Source of the DNA: Spironucleus salmonicida | Taxonomy: Eukaryota; Fornicata; Diplomonadida; Hexamitidae | Reading direction: 5' to 3' | NCBI GenBank assembly: GCA_000497125.2 | Contig: CM035318.1 | Location: 1,050,001-1,114,000, forward strand | DNA length: 64,000 nt | Shown: positions 21,343 through 33,732 of the stretch, piece after piece | How the letters are laid out: each line of letters begins with the position of its first letter | How positions within the stretch are numbered: the first letter of the stretch is position 1 | Translations under genes and position numbers: made by a program | Notes under the pieces: generated by a model | Told to the model about the DNA's origin: nothing | Databases searched by the model: none | The model's input: the letters and a program-made list of their open reading frames with translations, nothing else

Positions 21343-21639
21343 ATGTATATATATATATATATATATATATACAAAATTTCACTTCAGCGCAGTCCAATTT
21401 TCGACCAATTAAGTGCCATTGTCATGACCAGCGCGTTGCTCTTTCAGGCGTTCTTTTCCGGCGCCGACAGCGCTACCAAAGAGCGTTTCCTGCGCGAATT
21501 GTCGAGAAACTATCTCCTTTCCACGAAATTTTAGAAAATTTTATATCGGAATTGGCGCGCGAATGAGTTTAAATTGCTGCAAAATTCGCTATTTGGCGAT
21601 AATTTTTAGCTAAAACGCGCAAAAAGCCTTTCGTTCTGA
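21343..21639 (+). CDS. Small protein (98 aa) with repeat-encoded N-terminus, unknown
   Basis: From residue 11 on the sequence has coding-like codon use (LQRSPIFDQLSAIVM, then an FLRELSRNYLL helix). It runs TGA-free to 21637-21639 with two TAR codons as Gln. The only upstream ATG (21343) begins with a Tyr-Ile run encoded by the TA microsatellite; the internal ATG at 21424 is an alternative start. It is convergent with the sirtuin gene, 115 bp away. No family recognised. Confidence 0.4.
21346..21371. repeat. (TA)13 microsatellite
   Basis: A perfect TA dinucleotide run of 26 bp, sitting inside or just before the 5' end of the small ORF at 21343. Confidence 0.9.
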
Positions 21640-21754
21640 TCGATTTTCCAGTTTCAAATAAGCATTTTCTAGCTACAGAAATTCTGCGTAACTAGTACAT
21701 ATGCTAATCAAAATTCGTTATATCACCACTCCTTTACTCCCTAATTTAATCCAG

Positions 21755-23314
21755 TCACTTCATTAGCATAATCCCTACGCAATTTTTGAACAAATTTTTG
21801 AGCAAATCTCGGACGATCAAGTACATGTCATTATTATTTAATTCCTGAACGTATTTTTCCAAAAACGAAAATTCTACGAGAATTCGCTCATTCGAAATCG
21901 AGCAATCTGCGCCGGCGCAGCGTCGTTTTGAGCCCTCAAAGATCATCCCAAAAAGCTGATTTTTGCACTCGGAAAAGCGCGTTCTGGCGGCGCGCAAAAC
22001 GGCTTCCGAGCTGTCCTCGAACGTCATTTTGACGCGAATTTGGCGCATAATTTCAGCCTCCACCGGCTGGCACGTCGTTTTCACGACTTTCAGCCGCTTT
22101 TCAAATACAAATTGATTTTCCACTCCTTCTGTCAAAAATTTTTCTAATACGTTGATTTTCACGCCTGTGCACTCAGATTCCTCCTAGGACACGTCTGTGA
22201 CGAGATCCCAGATGTCAATTTCATCCTCAAAATACTCGACGAACTGCGTCAAATACGACGAATAATGGCCGTAAATCGGCCTGTAGACGTCAGATTCGAC
22301 GTGGAAAACGCGCACTTTCGGCGCTGCGAATGCCTTGAATTGGTGCGGCAGATTCCTGGTCTCCAGCGCGCAAATCGACTCCTGCGCGACCTCCGCAAGC
22401 AGCCGAATCTGCTTCTAATCGGCCAGGCAGTACATCGCGCGGCCGAATCCGACCGCCGTTGGCACGCGCAGGCCGCCGGAGACGCATATTAGCTCCAAAT
22501 CGACCGCTACGGCGGCGTCGCACGCGCCCCAGTTTTTCTGGATTTTGAGCAACTCCAGACGCTATTTCCGCACCGCAGCGAGCGCTCCCAGCTGCTCCAG
22601 CAGCACCTCCACGACGTCGTCGCAGTCGCCCTGCAGGAACTGCTCGAAGGCGTATTCCGCTGGCGGCGCCTCGCGGTTTATGAAGATTTTCGGGCACTTT
22701 ACCATCAGCGGAATCTGGTTCACGGGGCCGACGCGGAGGCTCGTGCCGGCGACGATGAGCAGGTCCGGCGCCAGCTAGCTGATTTGCTGCGGGGTGATGT
22801 TCACGTTCTCGCCGAAAAAGACGATTCCGGGCTTCACGACGCCGCCGCAGACGCAGAAACTGACGGCGTCGTCGACGGCGGCCGCTTTTATGTTTATTGT
22901 CGGGAAACTTCGCCCGCAGGAAACGCATTTCGCTGGCGACATGAAGCTCCCGTGCACCGGATTTGCCACCGCGCCGGCCTGAATTTCCAGGTCGTCGATG
23001 TTTTGCGTCAGGATTTGCGTCTGCTTCGTCTTCTGCAGGTACGCGAAAAACGCGTGCGTGACGGTGTGCTGGAACTCGGTGGAAGGAAAAATCGACTTTG
23101 AGAGGTGGAAAAACGGGCGCGGCCTCTTCGGGAAGTAGGCGATGTCAAAAATCGAGGTCGGGGTCGGCAGTTTGTAGTGGGCAAGCTGATCGTAAATTCC
23201 GGTTTTCGGGGACCGAAAATCAGGAATTCCGGCTGAAACGGAGATTCCTGCTCCTGCTAGGATCAGTATGGAGCTTGCATCCCGAATCAGCTGAACGGAG
23301 TCTTCTATGGACAT
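21755..23314 (-). CDS. Sirtuin (NAD-dependent protein deacylase) with long C-terminal extension
   Basis: A 519-aa frame, ATG 23312-23314 to TGA 21755-21757. The first internal TAG is at 22775-22777. The Sir2 core is complete: NAD-binding GAGIS (21-25) and GIPDFRS (29-35), TQNID (103-107), the catalytic His121 in NPVHG, a zinc site Cys130-X2-Cys133 plus Cys154-X-Cys156, and GxSL-type GTSLRVGPV after the first recoded TAG. It should remove acetyl or other acyl groups from lysines using NAD+, producing nicotinamide and O-acetyl-ADP-ribose. The Cys-X-Cys second half of the zinc site is slightly unusual. About 250 residues beyond the core, rich in helices and several Cys, are not recognised. Subclass cannot be decided by eye. 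Confidence 0.9.
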
Positions 23315-23345
23315 TTGTGGAGTGAGAAAATTAATGTATATAATA

Positions 23346-23355
23346 GTATAATAAT
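23346..23355 (-). promoter_or_regulatory. Putative core promoter element ATTATTATAC
   Basis: About 32 bp upstream of the sirtuin ATG, on the coding strand, within the 172-bp gap to the end of the DRC2 gene. Confidence 0.4.
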
Positions 23356-23486
23356 GAATTATTAAACTTCAATTCTCTAGAAAAATTCGCAACGAGAGCG
23401 CATCAGCTAACGATTCACGACCCTTTGAGAATTTGTAGGTCTACTTAGCCAAATTTTCACGGAAGTTCATCAAGTGAACAAGCCCC

Positions 23487-24845
23487 TCACATCGCATTCT
23501 GCGCCATCGTCCCCAGGCTCAGATAGCGCTGTAGTGCCTCGCGTAGCTCCCTATTCTCGCGCTCGAGCAGACTCTGTTCTTTCTGTAGCGCTAGTCGATC
23601 GATTGTTGCGTTGCTGAGCTTCTTGTGGACGTGGTTCAACTCCTTAACGGCATCGATGATCTCCACCTCCGCCTCAATCTGCTGATTCGGGTCGATTTCA
23701 CCCGGTTTCACAGCGCTGCGCAGCGTTTCTTGCCGCGAATGCATTTCGGCAGCCTCACGCTCAATCTCGCGCCGCTGCTCCACATCGAGGCGCTCGACCT
23801 CGTTAACGCGCTCTGCTTCGGTCTCCAGGCGCCCGCAGAGCTCTGAAAGCCGAATTATACGGTCAGCTTGCTCCTTCAGCGCCTGAATTTTGTCCTCCGC
23901 TTCATGAGCTGCGCTGACAAGCGTCTTCATGCGCTCCTGCTCACCGTTACGGTAGCGATTCAGCTTGCCCTTGAGCTCCGAGAACTCCTTGTAGCACTCC
24001 TCTTTTTCCTGTAAAAGCAGCAGGTTTTTTCCCTTAAACTCCTCGCTTGTGGACTGGATTTTTGCGCGCCAGTGGATCAGAAGCTTGCTCAGACGCTCGA
24101 TCCGGGCCTTCTGGCGCTCGATCGCGTGCGACGACTGCTGGTCCTTGAGGAGCAGAATCTTGAACTGGTGCTGCTTCGTCTCCGTCTGCAACTTATAATT
24201 TTCGTGCGACTCGAGAAGATGGCGCTCTAGCTCCGTGTTCTGCTCCTCGAGGTTGAGTTTGCAGATATTACACTGCTCCTGGTTGTAGTTCTTGGCCTCC
24301 AGGAGCCGCGCTGCGTAATTCGAGCGCAAGTTGCTTAGAAGCTGGCTCTGGACCTCCTCCGTAGCGAACTACATCTGGCCCAGTGCGGTCTTGCGGATGT
24401 CGTAGACGTTTTTAAGCGCCGATAGCTCCGTCTGGAACTGCTGGTCTAGGCGCGAAATGTCATTTTCTGCGTCATTTGTGAACGTCGTCATGCGATCGTT
24501 AAGCGTAAAATTTAGCTCATTGAGCGTCTGCTGGTGCGCGGAAATGGCCTTTTTACGCTGGTTTTCAGCTAGCTCCGTGTAGCGGTTCGTGAGCGACAGG
24601 AGAGCATCTTTGCGGTCGAAAGCGCGCTAGAAGTCGTTCGAGATCTCCTCGAGGAATTTGAGCATCTGCGGTCGCTTCTGCTGCTGGATTTACTGCTTGA
24701 AGAGCTGCTGGACGCGAGAACGGTTTAGCTGTGCCGCTGAGGCATCCGATGCAGCGAGAGTCTGCAGTGCGTTGCGGTGGGTCGCGAGCTGCGTTGCAAC
24801 GCGCTCTTGGGCCAGCTGGCGCTTCAAATCGGGCTGTGCGGACAT
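23487..24845 (-). CDS. DRC2: Dynein regulatory complex subunit 2 (DRC2/CCDC65)
   Basis: A 452-aa coiled-coil protein from ATG 24843-24845 to TGA 23487-23489, with three TAG/TAA read as Gln in the N-terminal third. Two conserved blocks identify DRC2. One around residues 320-345 (IIRLSELCGRLETEAERV) corresponds to the family's I-x-x-L-A-E-I-C-R-K-x-E-T-E-E-E block. The other, at the C-terminus (LALQKEQSLLERENRELREAL), corresponds to its terminal LQ-x-L-L-x-x-N-x-x-LR helix. The length is close to the human 484. DRC2 pairs with DRC1 in the nexin-dynein regulatory complex of axonemes, so the organism builds motile flagella. The start is divergent from the gene at 24983. Confidence 0.85.
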
Positions 24846-24982
24846 TGTTTGAATTATGGAGTGGATTTTTAATATACTAATATTATATATAAAACAAGAT
24901 TATATATTTTAACTACAAAATTAATAGTATTATTATATATAAATTTAATAATATTAAAAAAGTCCGCTCCTATTTACCAAAA
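24846..24982. promoter_or_regulatory. Divergent promoter region (137 bp, AT-rich)
   Basis: It separates the start codons of DRC2 (minus) and the 224-aa gene (plus), and contains several TATTATATA-like stretches on both strands. Confidence 0.4.
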
Positions 24983-25657
24983 ATGCTGGACTACAAAAAC
25001 ATGTCCCGCGCCCAGGTCCTCAGCGCAATCGCCGTGGAGGAGTTCTATGCGAATTTTTAGGACCTTCTAGTACTCTCTGCGACGCTCCTTTAGAGCCTCA
25101 CGCACCTCCGCGCGCTGCGCGACGTATCCAAATCGCTATCCGCCTCCTACCTGGATATGACAACCCAAGATATTCGTCAGAGCCTCATGGAGAAGCAGTC
25201 TCTGCGTAAAATTTGCTATAAATAGCTACCCGTCGATATGGCTACTTTTGTCTCGCGCCGCGCCGAATTTGAAAAGGTCGTGGAACAGAGCCTCGCAAAA
25301 TACGACCAGGAAGGGGAATGTCCAACTCCCTTCCCCGCAGACTTCATATGGACGCAGGTGTAGCCGGACTCCGTTTCTATTATCTAAGACATCGTCGCAG
25401 AGGCTCCTCCCGCGCTGCTCAAAAACTTAAAGATGCAGCTTTCTGAAAAAGGCGTGAAATGCGAGGTGATCGCCCCGTTTCTCGATGCCGCAACGCGCTC
25501 CGTTGCAGTTGCACCTACGGAAGAATTGCTAAAATCGCTCGCGGTTTGCAACGAAAAACTCGCTAAAAGTGTCAGCAGGAGCAAGGGGCTTAACGGAAGT
25601 ATGACAGGTAGCATCAGGGTCAGTGGGCTGGTTGGAAAGGGCTAGGGAAAAGTGTGA
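24983..25657 (+). CDS. Helical protein (224 aa), unknown
   Basis: ATG 24983 (preceded by CAAAA) to TGA 25655-25657, reading through several TAG/TAA as Gln. The protein is predicted mostly helical, has no signal peptide or membrane segment, and ends in a Ser/Gly/Lys-rich tail. Head-to-head arrangement with DRC2 could reflect co-expression with flagellar genes, but there is no sequence evidence for a flagellar role. The opposite-strand frame at 25384-25614 is hydrophobic and treated as a shadow. Confidence 0.58.
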
Positions 25658-27817
25658 GGGTTGGTTTTTGTTCAGACAGAAAGTTACGTATAATGTTTCA
25701 GTGCTGGTGCGTTTCGAAGCTGAGTTTCGTTAGAGATTTTATAAGCCTTCATCGTTCTTCAAGTCATGAATTACGACAGCTAGCTTGGCAGAAGGTAGGA
25801 GGGAAGTTCCAATGGTGAGGAAAGAAGCGAATTAACAGAATTGTTTTAGAACTTAAAATATGTTTGAGTTTAGTTTTGGGTTATCGTATAGTAAAAATGG
25901 GATTAGAACTCTAAATTTAGCCATACTCAACTGGTATTGCTGATGTTAATTGAATTTTTGTAATGGATAGTATGTTAAGAGCGCTAAATCTCATTCAGTA
26001 AGCAGGATTTTAGGCAAATTGGTTTGCCTGATAAACATCATTAGCATGGGTTATAGATCTTAAAATAATGAATTTATTCAGATTCCAAATTATCTTCACG
26101 TTTAAATTAGAAAATGATACTAGTCGGCCTTGAATTGCAGCTGGTAATAATAAATAGTGACTTAATGTAATTATTTTCAATAATATTACGTTTTCAAGGA
26201 GTAAAGTATTATAATTTTTCAGATATTAACTTCTAGTTTAGTTAAAAGGATAAATATTAAATTACGGCAGGTAATCGTTTCTTGTTAAAAATTATTCTCA
26301 GGGTTAGAGTGATATATTATTCTTCAATAAAGATCAAGAGATTTGCTATTAATTATAACCAAAATATATTGTTATTTTCTCAGCATAGTTTATATAATTT
26401 TGGTCGATTATTAGTTAATTCATTTCTCGTTACAAGTTAGCCTAAACTTTATAATTATCAACATGAGAAAAAGGAATTGATATTGGTACAATTATTTTTT
26501 AGCAGTATTAATACAATAAAACTTTTTACTATAACATAAATGTTATAGATAAACTTCTTATTATATTAAGTATTATATAAATTTAATAAGAACTATACGT
26601 CATTATGTATATTTTAAATAATAAATTAGTAATAGTTTTCTATAATAATATGCTTATTATTATAATTTTTTTACTTATTATTTATAGGTGACAATGTATT
26701 TCGTTCATCGAATATCTAAATGATATTATACTTTATATACAAAATTTTACCTATTATAATGATATCTACTGATATAGTAAACTATACTATAGAGTTATAA
26801 TCATTTAGATGTCAAATTACCGTTTTTCTTGAATTTTCTTGATTTCACTTTAATCATCTCCTGTTATTACTGATTCATCTTACTCTTGCCATTTTTTAAA
26901 TTATGTATGACCTTAATATTAATATTAAATTGTTATAGTATATATTATAAACCTGATTATTTTATGCAAAAAGTTTAACTTACTTAAATACTATATTTTA
27001 TAGCATGCGTGGTGAATTATAAGATCAACTGTAAGCTAGTTCCTAATATTATAAGTATAAATTTTATAGTTTAAGGTTTATTACTTACTGCAGCTTTTTT
27101 AGCCGAATTTAAATTGTCCTACAAAAGATACACTTTGATTATTTAAAATTATATTTTTAAGAGTGAATTTTTCCTTAGTATAAAATAATATATTAGTATT
27201 AGTGTCATTTAATCTAATAGCTTTGTGTATTTAGTGCTCTGGAAAATAAAATCAAAGAATTTAGTCAAAATATGGGTTTATAAGCGCGAACACCTAAATT
27301 CATGTTTAACTAGTGGAAAAGTAACATATATTAGAATCAGGGAAACATCATAATAAAAAACCAGTTGTTTCAATCCTTGGAGTTGATTATGATATCATAA
27401 TTTTCAACACTGAATATTTATATTGGCAGTAGAATTAATGCTAAGGTTGAATGATTTCCTACTCAAGAATTTTATTTTTAACCAATAACACATAAAGTAA
27501 AGATTTGCTATCATCTAGTACTGAAAATTAGTAATTTTAGTTCATTAATTAATAGCTCGACATACTGTGTTAATGCATAATAGTTAAAGTTATTATATAC
27601 GATACGAAGAAAAAGCTACATAACAATTAAGACTTCAACTAACATTCAATGGTATTTCTTTTAAAAATTTACTTGCTTCATATTCAATCGTTTATATCGT
27701 GTTTTACATATCGGTTGATAGACTCTGTCATAATAATCCATTTATAAACAGTAAAACTAGATTTGATCATTTTATATAAACTTATTATATATAATATTTT
27801 CACTCCACATTTCTCTT
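25658..27817. other. 2.2-kb AT-rich region, no gene supported
   Basis: Short TGA-free frames exist (one near 27230-27470 has LRR-like spacing) but none has a credible start and end. It may hold decayed coding DNA. Confidence 0.35.
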
Positions 27818-28252
27818 TCAATAACAAATACACAAAACCTCTGCGAGCTGATTGAGCTATAGACTGGTGAATTTCGGCTGCTTATTGAGCTACCGGCCGA
27901 TATAAATACGTAGCTGCTATGTGTGAAATTTTGCTGAGGTGAGTCCGGCCAGTTTCTCAGCGACGGCACTGATCAAATCGCTCTTCGGTATTCCCTCAAC
28001 CACCTCAAAAATAAGCTCTCGGACGAGGTTCTCATATACACGAGGGTTGGAATAGAATTGTCGTGTCCAGGTGTTGTGGTAATAGTCGGCAACGACTCGC
28101 TAGGATAATCCGATTTCCATACCAACTCGTGACCAAAGTCCGTATTTCTTACTGTTCGAGAGTGTTGTAATTTTAGAAAACTATATTTACATTGGGTATG
28201 GGAAAATTCCATCTAGGGATGTCTAAAAGTCTTTTTTTTCGGCGAGGTTCAT
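27818..28252 (-). CDS. Small Myb/SANT-like protein (144 aa)
   Basis: TGA-free from ATG 28250-28252 (MNLAEKKDF) to TGA 27818-27820, with in-frame TAG/TAA as Gln. Residues ~30-65 (KYGLWSRVGMEIGLSQRVV, then DYYHNTWTRQFYS) have the W-x-x-V-G and tyrosine-rich recognition-helix pattern of Myb/SANT-type domains. The second half is two helices (VRELIFEVVEG, SAVAEKLAG). The YYHNTW-type turn echoes the corresponding region of the protein at 9153-9980, pointing to a lineage-specific family. Likely nuclear DNA-binding; no partner domain is present. Confidence 0.6.
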
Positions 28253-28930
28253 TATGAATAAATTTTATTTTTAAAATGGTATGCTTATATGCATATAAAT
28301 GAAGTATTATGTTATGTACAATTGTATAATAAAGCGGACAGTTATAAGTGATTAATTTTATATAATAATTATATAAAATAAAAATTATACAATTGTATAA
28401 AAATAGTTTATATTACATGCTATTACTCAGTAAATAAAATTATTATCAATACAAAATTAAAATGTAAAAAACCTTGTATGATTATTATATAGTATAGTGA
28501 CTCTAACATAATTCACTATTTATTGAAAAAGAGAATGAGAAAATATCAAGTTTCTTTGAGTATTAATTATAATTTATGAAAATACACTGTTTATAATTGT
28601 ATGAAATTTACTCGAAATAAAAAAGTTAGTATAAATAAAGTTGTAATAGTAATTATTTATATTTGATTAGTTATCTTGAAACTTTTTATAAAATTTTTAA
28701 AGACTCATTCTATTAAAAATAAGAGTTATATATGATTTAATATTTAAATATCACATAACTATTTTCTAACCCAAAAAATACTGAAATATTGTATCAATTT
28801 GAAATAGACAATAGTTGGATCAGTTTGATAGTAACTGTCTGATTATCTCAGAATAATAACCACAATTTGTAGTAAATTTATCACTAACTTATCTACGTAT
28901 TTGACTCGCACTAACAATTTTGAATACAAA
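28253..28930. other. AT-rich intergenic region, nothing recognised
   Basis: About 680 bp between two minus-strand genes, with dense TATAAT-like sequence and no supported ORF. Confidence 0.4.
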
Positions 28931-30310
28931 TCATCGAGCTTTCCACTTAGTCCACTCCTCTCTCCATCCTCCACCGACTCTATTCCAGCTTACACCTCCT
29001 CCTTAACCTAAATATTCTTCATTTTCGACTAAAAATTCAGTAAATGCTCCAATTAGAAGTAAATCTTTATACTTGAACTTGCTAGGTAAAATATCTATGT
29101 TCTTAACTTACTAGCTTAGTTTGTTTCTATAATATGTGTTATTCCACTTAAAGCTTAAACAATAAATACCAATTGAATTTCGATTTTCTATTCCTTTTTT
29201 CTTAAAAACCCATCTGGGCGATTGGTACTCTAATATGAACTATAGTGCAATAAGCCACTAGTTACCGGAAAATCTGTCACAATTCCTTTCTACGCTAATT
29301 CTTTAACTCGCAACTACGCCTATTATATGATCAAAAACGTTTAAAACGTTCTTCAAGCAAATGAAACTCTCAGGCATTCGCGAAAGACGATTTCTGATTT
29401 CAAAATTACAATTATTAATTTTTACGTAAAAATTTTTTTAATCCTATTATTATACAATATTATTGAATATCCCAAAATTATATACTTTCAAGTTTATCCT
29501 TCTCCAGCTAAAAACGCTCTATCGCTGAGCTTCCGTCAAATCCAACGAATTGACTTTAAAATCAACATTCCGCTTCATTTCGCGAAGCAAGATTGCATTT
29601 TAATTTACAATTTTCGCTTCGTCAATTTCGTCAAAAAGCTGCTTCAAAAAGCTCTAATTTGATGGCAAAGTGATGTCAGAAAAATTCGTCGCGGCTAAAG
29701 AAAGCGTTGAATGGGCAATCACTACTTCAAATTTTTGCTCACAAATTTGTTAGTTTGATACTAAAGCTGTAAATTCCAATAACAGAAAATTGTATTATTA
29801 TATAATATTAGAACGAATTAGTAATTCTGTACTGTTAAAAGAGTATGGTGCGAATTTGTTGCCCTTTGCAGTCAGCGGAAGCTCTTGAAATTGCTTAAAA
29901 TCTGAAGATATTTGGATGTAAAAACTATTTGAAATTGGTTTGATTTTCAGTTCGTTATTTACATTTAAAATGGTACAAACAGCTACACGCAGCGCAGGAC
30001 GTTCGAGGATGTTGCCAGGTCGATGCGATTTTAATAAATTAAACGATTGTGTTAAGTCGGGAAGTTGGATTTTGAGGGAAAAACATTGTGAGAGTTATGG
30101 TTAAACACGTAAATTAGATTAAGCGTCAATATACTGAAGCGTTGCAGCACATCGTCTATATAAATCTGATGATTGATTAAATATGCTAAAAATAGAAGGT
30201 GATTACCTTGCCAAAAATGATATAGCTGTTGGTAAATTTAGACGTAAAAATTAAATATCGTGATCAGCGAATGCTGTGGCGAAAAACTTCCAAAATATTT
30301 TCTATGACAT
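28931..30310 (-). CDS. Unknown protein (459 aa)
   Basis: A single TGA-free frame of 460 codons from ATG 30308-30310 (MSQKIFWKFFATAFADHD) to TGA 28931-28933, reading many TAA/TAG as Gln. Codon and residue use are protein-like throughout, mixing beta-type stretches (FEVVIAHSTLSLAATNFSDI) with a Gln/Asn-rich middle. The C-terminus is Gly/Trp-rich and charged (GGGVSWNRVGGGWREEWTKW). There is no signal peptide or clear membrane span, and I recognise no family. Its start lies 71 bp from the start of the large gene on the other strand, so the two probably share a bidirectional promoter. Confidence 0.6.
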
Positions 30311-30381
30311 TTCAGTTATATTTTGGAAAGATTAGTAATACTTAAGAACATATAATATAAGTATAATTTTATTAACTAAAA
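30311..30381. promoter_or_regulatory. 71-bp bidirectional promoter
   Basis: It lies between two divergent start codons. It contains TATAATATAAGTATAAT in the centre and an A-rich tract just before the plus-strand ATG. Confidence 0.45.
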
Positions 30382-33177
30382 ATGAACTTAAGTTAATATA
30401 TCACAAATTTTAAAAAGTACTCAACTCATACTACTAAAACGCATGATATTCAGATATTTCTAGACACAATTAATGAAAATCTAGTTTTTTAATTAATGAA
30501 TCGGTATTTTTATGATACAATATGGTCACTGCGTAATTATTATATTAAAAAGTGGCTGAAAACTTTTCACAAAATAATTAACTAACTTTTATTAATTAGA
30601 AACGATCAATATTATTCATTAATTTAAGATATTATATCTTTGACTTTGCATGATTGTAAATAAATTTAACACCATTATCTCTAAGATTATGTGTATTACA
30701 ATCTTGAAATATAAGTTTTATTATAACTAGGTCCTACTATAATTTCTACCTTATTAGAGTAAAATAAATTAGACTAAATATTACATTTAATAGAAAATGC
30801 ACAATTAAGTATAAATCCAAATATTATGGTTTTTAATGATTATGTAGTATACTTAGCATTAAATACTTAATTATTATAACAAGTTTTTGATAAATCTCTG
30901 TGTTTATCATTATTTAAACTATCTGGAACATGCATACTTATAAATAATTTATCTGGCAAAAAAATGTAAAAATAATCATCAGATAATGGATTTCTATGTG
31001 ATGAAATACTATTTTACTAAGATTATTAGGAAGCTGTTAAATATTGGGAAGGTAAATATGAATTTTAACCGTTAAGGGCTCCAGGAGTAATATTTGAATA
31101 GGAAATTATATTTCCTATTTTTGATTTAGATTTATCTTAACTTTCTGCGTACATTGCGGCAATATTAGAATAGTTTAACATATTTTTAGAGATTCTTATA
31201 TAAGATTTATAAGATTTAGTAGTTATTGATTATGATAACGTCAAAAATACTATTATTTAGTATGCAAATTTGTTAAAGAATGAGAATTTAGTTAAATTAT
31301 ATCCTCCGTTATCATAGTTATTGGTATTACTTATTTCAGAAATATACTAATTAAATGAATTAGAGGTTTCAGCAAGAAAGAAAGAGAAAAAATATGAGAA
31401 TATTATTTTAATTTAAAGTTAATACTAATATCTTATGAAATCTAATTAGCTTTCATTTTAATTGCCAGATTTAACTTATATCTAAATTTTCTAATCTGAA
31501 ATTTAATACTAAGAAAATTTAAAGAATAGTATGAGAATTCTTTAAGGAAAGTAATAATAAAATAGCCAAATTTATGAGGACACTGAAATGAAAGGAACTT
31601 CTCATGTATTCTCACAATCGTCGAATCCTCATTAAATATTTAAAATTCCAGCATGCAAAAACAAATTAATAATACTGTCAGCCTTGGCAAAACTTATTAT
31701 GCTTAATAAAAATGGAGATGAAATGTTAGATGAAATGGATCTTTCAGTTGGGATGGTTAGATTCATAGTAGCATCTATTTTTTAAAATGAAAACTATAAT
31801 AATACGCTCAGAAATAAAGTTTCTCATAAATTAGAGTTTTAAAATAATAATCTTGATGTAAGTTATGTTATTTATCCAGCAGCAGTATAAAGCAATATAT
31901 TTCACTAATTAAACAATTCGCTTAACATTTCCAGCTGTTATCCCCTTTCTCTTTTAGACTTAAAAACTAGTATTTAGCCTCTTCCACGTATTAAAAAGTT
32001 GTCTACTTTTGTGAAAAACCTTCAAAGAATTTAAAATAATTCAGGATATGAATTTATAGGACTGTATGAACATTCATCACTAACATTACATTAATTTTGT
32101 ATACCATTTGATTTTAAGGATTACCCACTCAGAAACCTTTTATCACTACTTAAATCTTCATCGTGTATAATTGTTTACATATTTTAACCTTCAATTAGTT
32201 TACTACTATATAGCATTATATCACAAACACCGAAAAAATAATTAGGTTTAAATATTCTTAAATTGATAAGTAATGAGATATCTAAAAACCCTTTATTATG
32301 CAAATAAGAGGTTATCCTTTTGTTGCTGAGAAGTTTTTGCATTATTGGTTAAACTATGCTTTAAAGAAATCTAAAAATTGATGAAATAGTATTAGATTTT
32401 ATTAATATTTTCATCAGTATAATTCCTATAACAGAACTAGCTATATTAATTATGGATGTTTCATCAGAATATTAAGAAGATACAGTTCCCGAAACATTAG
32501 AGAAACGTTTTACAGATTGTAATAATATTATTGATATACAATATGGAAATAAATATGCAGTACATCCTTAGTAACTTAATAGACTTAATTATATCGTTGA
32601 TTTTTTATTGTTTTGTCGTGATTCTTATTTATAAAATTTAGAAATTTAAGATACTATTACATCTAATCACGTAACAACACTGACTAATTAACTAATTATT
32701 TTTAGGTTTGCAGATAAAGGATATATTACAAAACTTTTATAAACAGCAAATATAATTATTAGCAAAATTGATATTAAGTCTATTTTTCGAAAATAGGATA
32801 TGTTGTAGCTATTATTATAACGCAAGTAATAATTAATATCCTTCCTTATATAAGTTTAAGATTTTGCAGAAGCTACAGGTTTTACTGACCCTAGAATCAT
32901 GGTACTAGATATAAATATGTTATTCTTTATTGAATTAAGAAATGATTATTATAGTGAACGAATACACAGAACGGGTAATAAATTAATGCATTGCTTCTAG
33001 GACTAAGTACTTAAATTGTAAAGTTTGGTTGAATAATCTATTTAGAACTCTAAGTTAGAGTTTTTTGCACCACTTTTGGCGGATCGATTATCAGTAGCTA
33101 TGGTGCTGTGCGGAACACCTTAATCATAATTTAGCTAATAGTATTTTAGTGTATCTTCACTTTGCTTAGATGATTGA
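30382..33177 (+). CDS. Large AT-rich helical protein (931 aa), unknown
   Basis: Uninterrupted by TGA for 932 codons from ATG 30382 (preceded by CTAAAA) to TGA 33175-33177, with a very high number of TAA/TAG as Gln. Composition is Leu/Ile/Asn/Gln/Ser-rich. The arrangement of Leu/Ile-rich amphipathic helices (for example LGLNILKLISNEISKNPLL, EVILLLLRSFCIIG) over the whole length suggests an alpha-solenoid of HEAT/ARM type. The C-terminal block FAPLLADRLSVAMVL faintly recalls the conserved core of Ufd2-type ubiquitin ligases, but no U-box follows, so I do not assign it. No signal peptide. It lies just outside the duplicated region. Confidence 0.62.
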
Positions 33178-33433
33178 TTACTTGATTATATTTTATCATG
33201 TAAAACTAAAGTTATGTTTTTATAAGTTTAAGTATTACTAAATAATCATAAATAACATTGCATATATTATAAATATTCAATTTTATATAAAAATAAATCA
33301 GTTATTTTACTATAATCTGGACAATTAGATAACAATTAGCTTAATATTATCAATAACCTCTTCATTTTTAAACATTGTAAATATATTAACGTTAAATAAC
33401 CTGATAAAATTAGTATATTTGGCATTTGAGGTT

Positions 33434-33486
33434 AAATTAACCAGGACAGTACGCCACTTGCGACGACGAGTGGGCTGGAGGGGCCC
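33434..33486 (+). repeat. Left 53-bp terminal inverted repeat
   Basis: Perfect reverse complement of 34688-34740, starting AAATTAACC and ending GGGGCCC. Confidence 0.9.
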
Positions 33487-33732
33487 TGCTCCCTCCGCCG
33501 GGTGAGCTTCCCTCTTCTGGCTCATTATCAGCTGCAATGCACTATTTATTACATACGATAATACATCTGCGGTTTCTGCCGTGGCCAATACTGCGCGGTA
33601 ACCGCGGGGAAGTCCGCCCAGCAGGAAGTGCAGGCTCACTTCCAGCCCTGCAGCAAGCACCCGGTCGTGATCACGTTGGTTGCCTGCCCACGCTCCTGGC
33701 GCCGGCCTAGTGGCAAAATTCCACACTCCACA

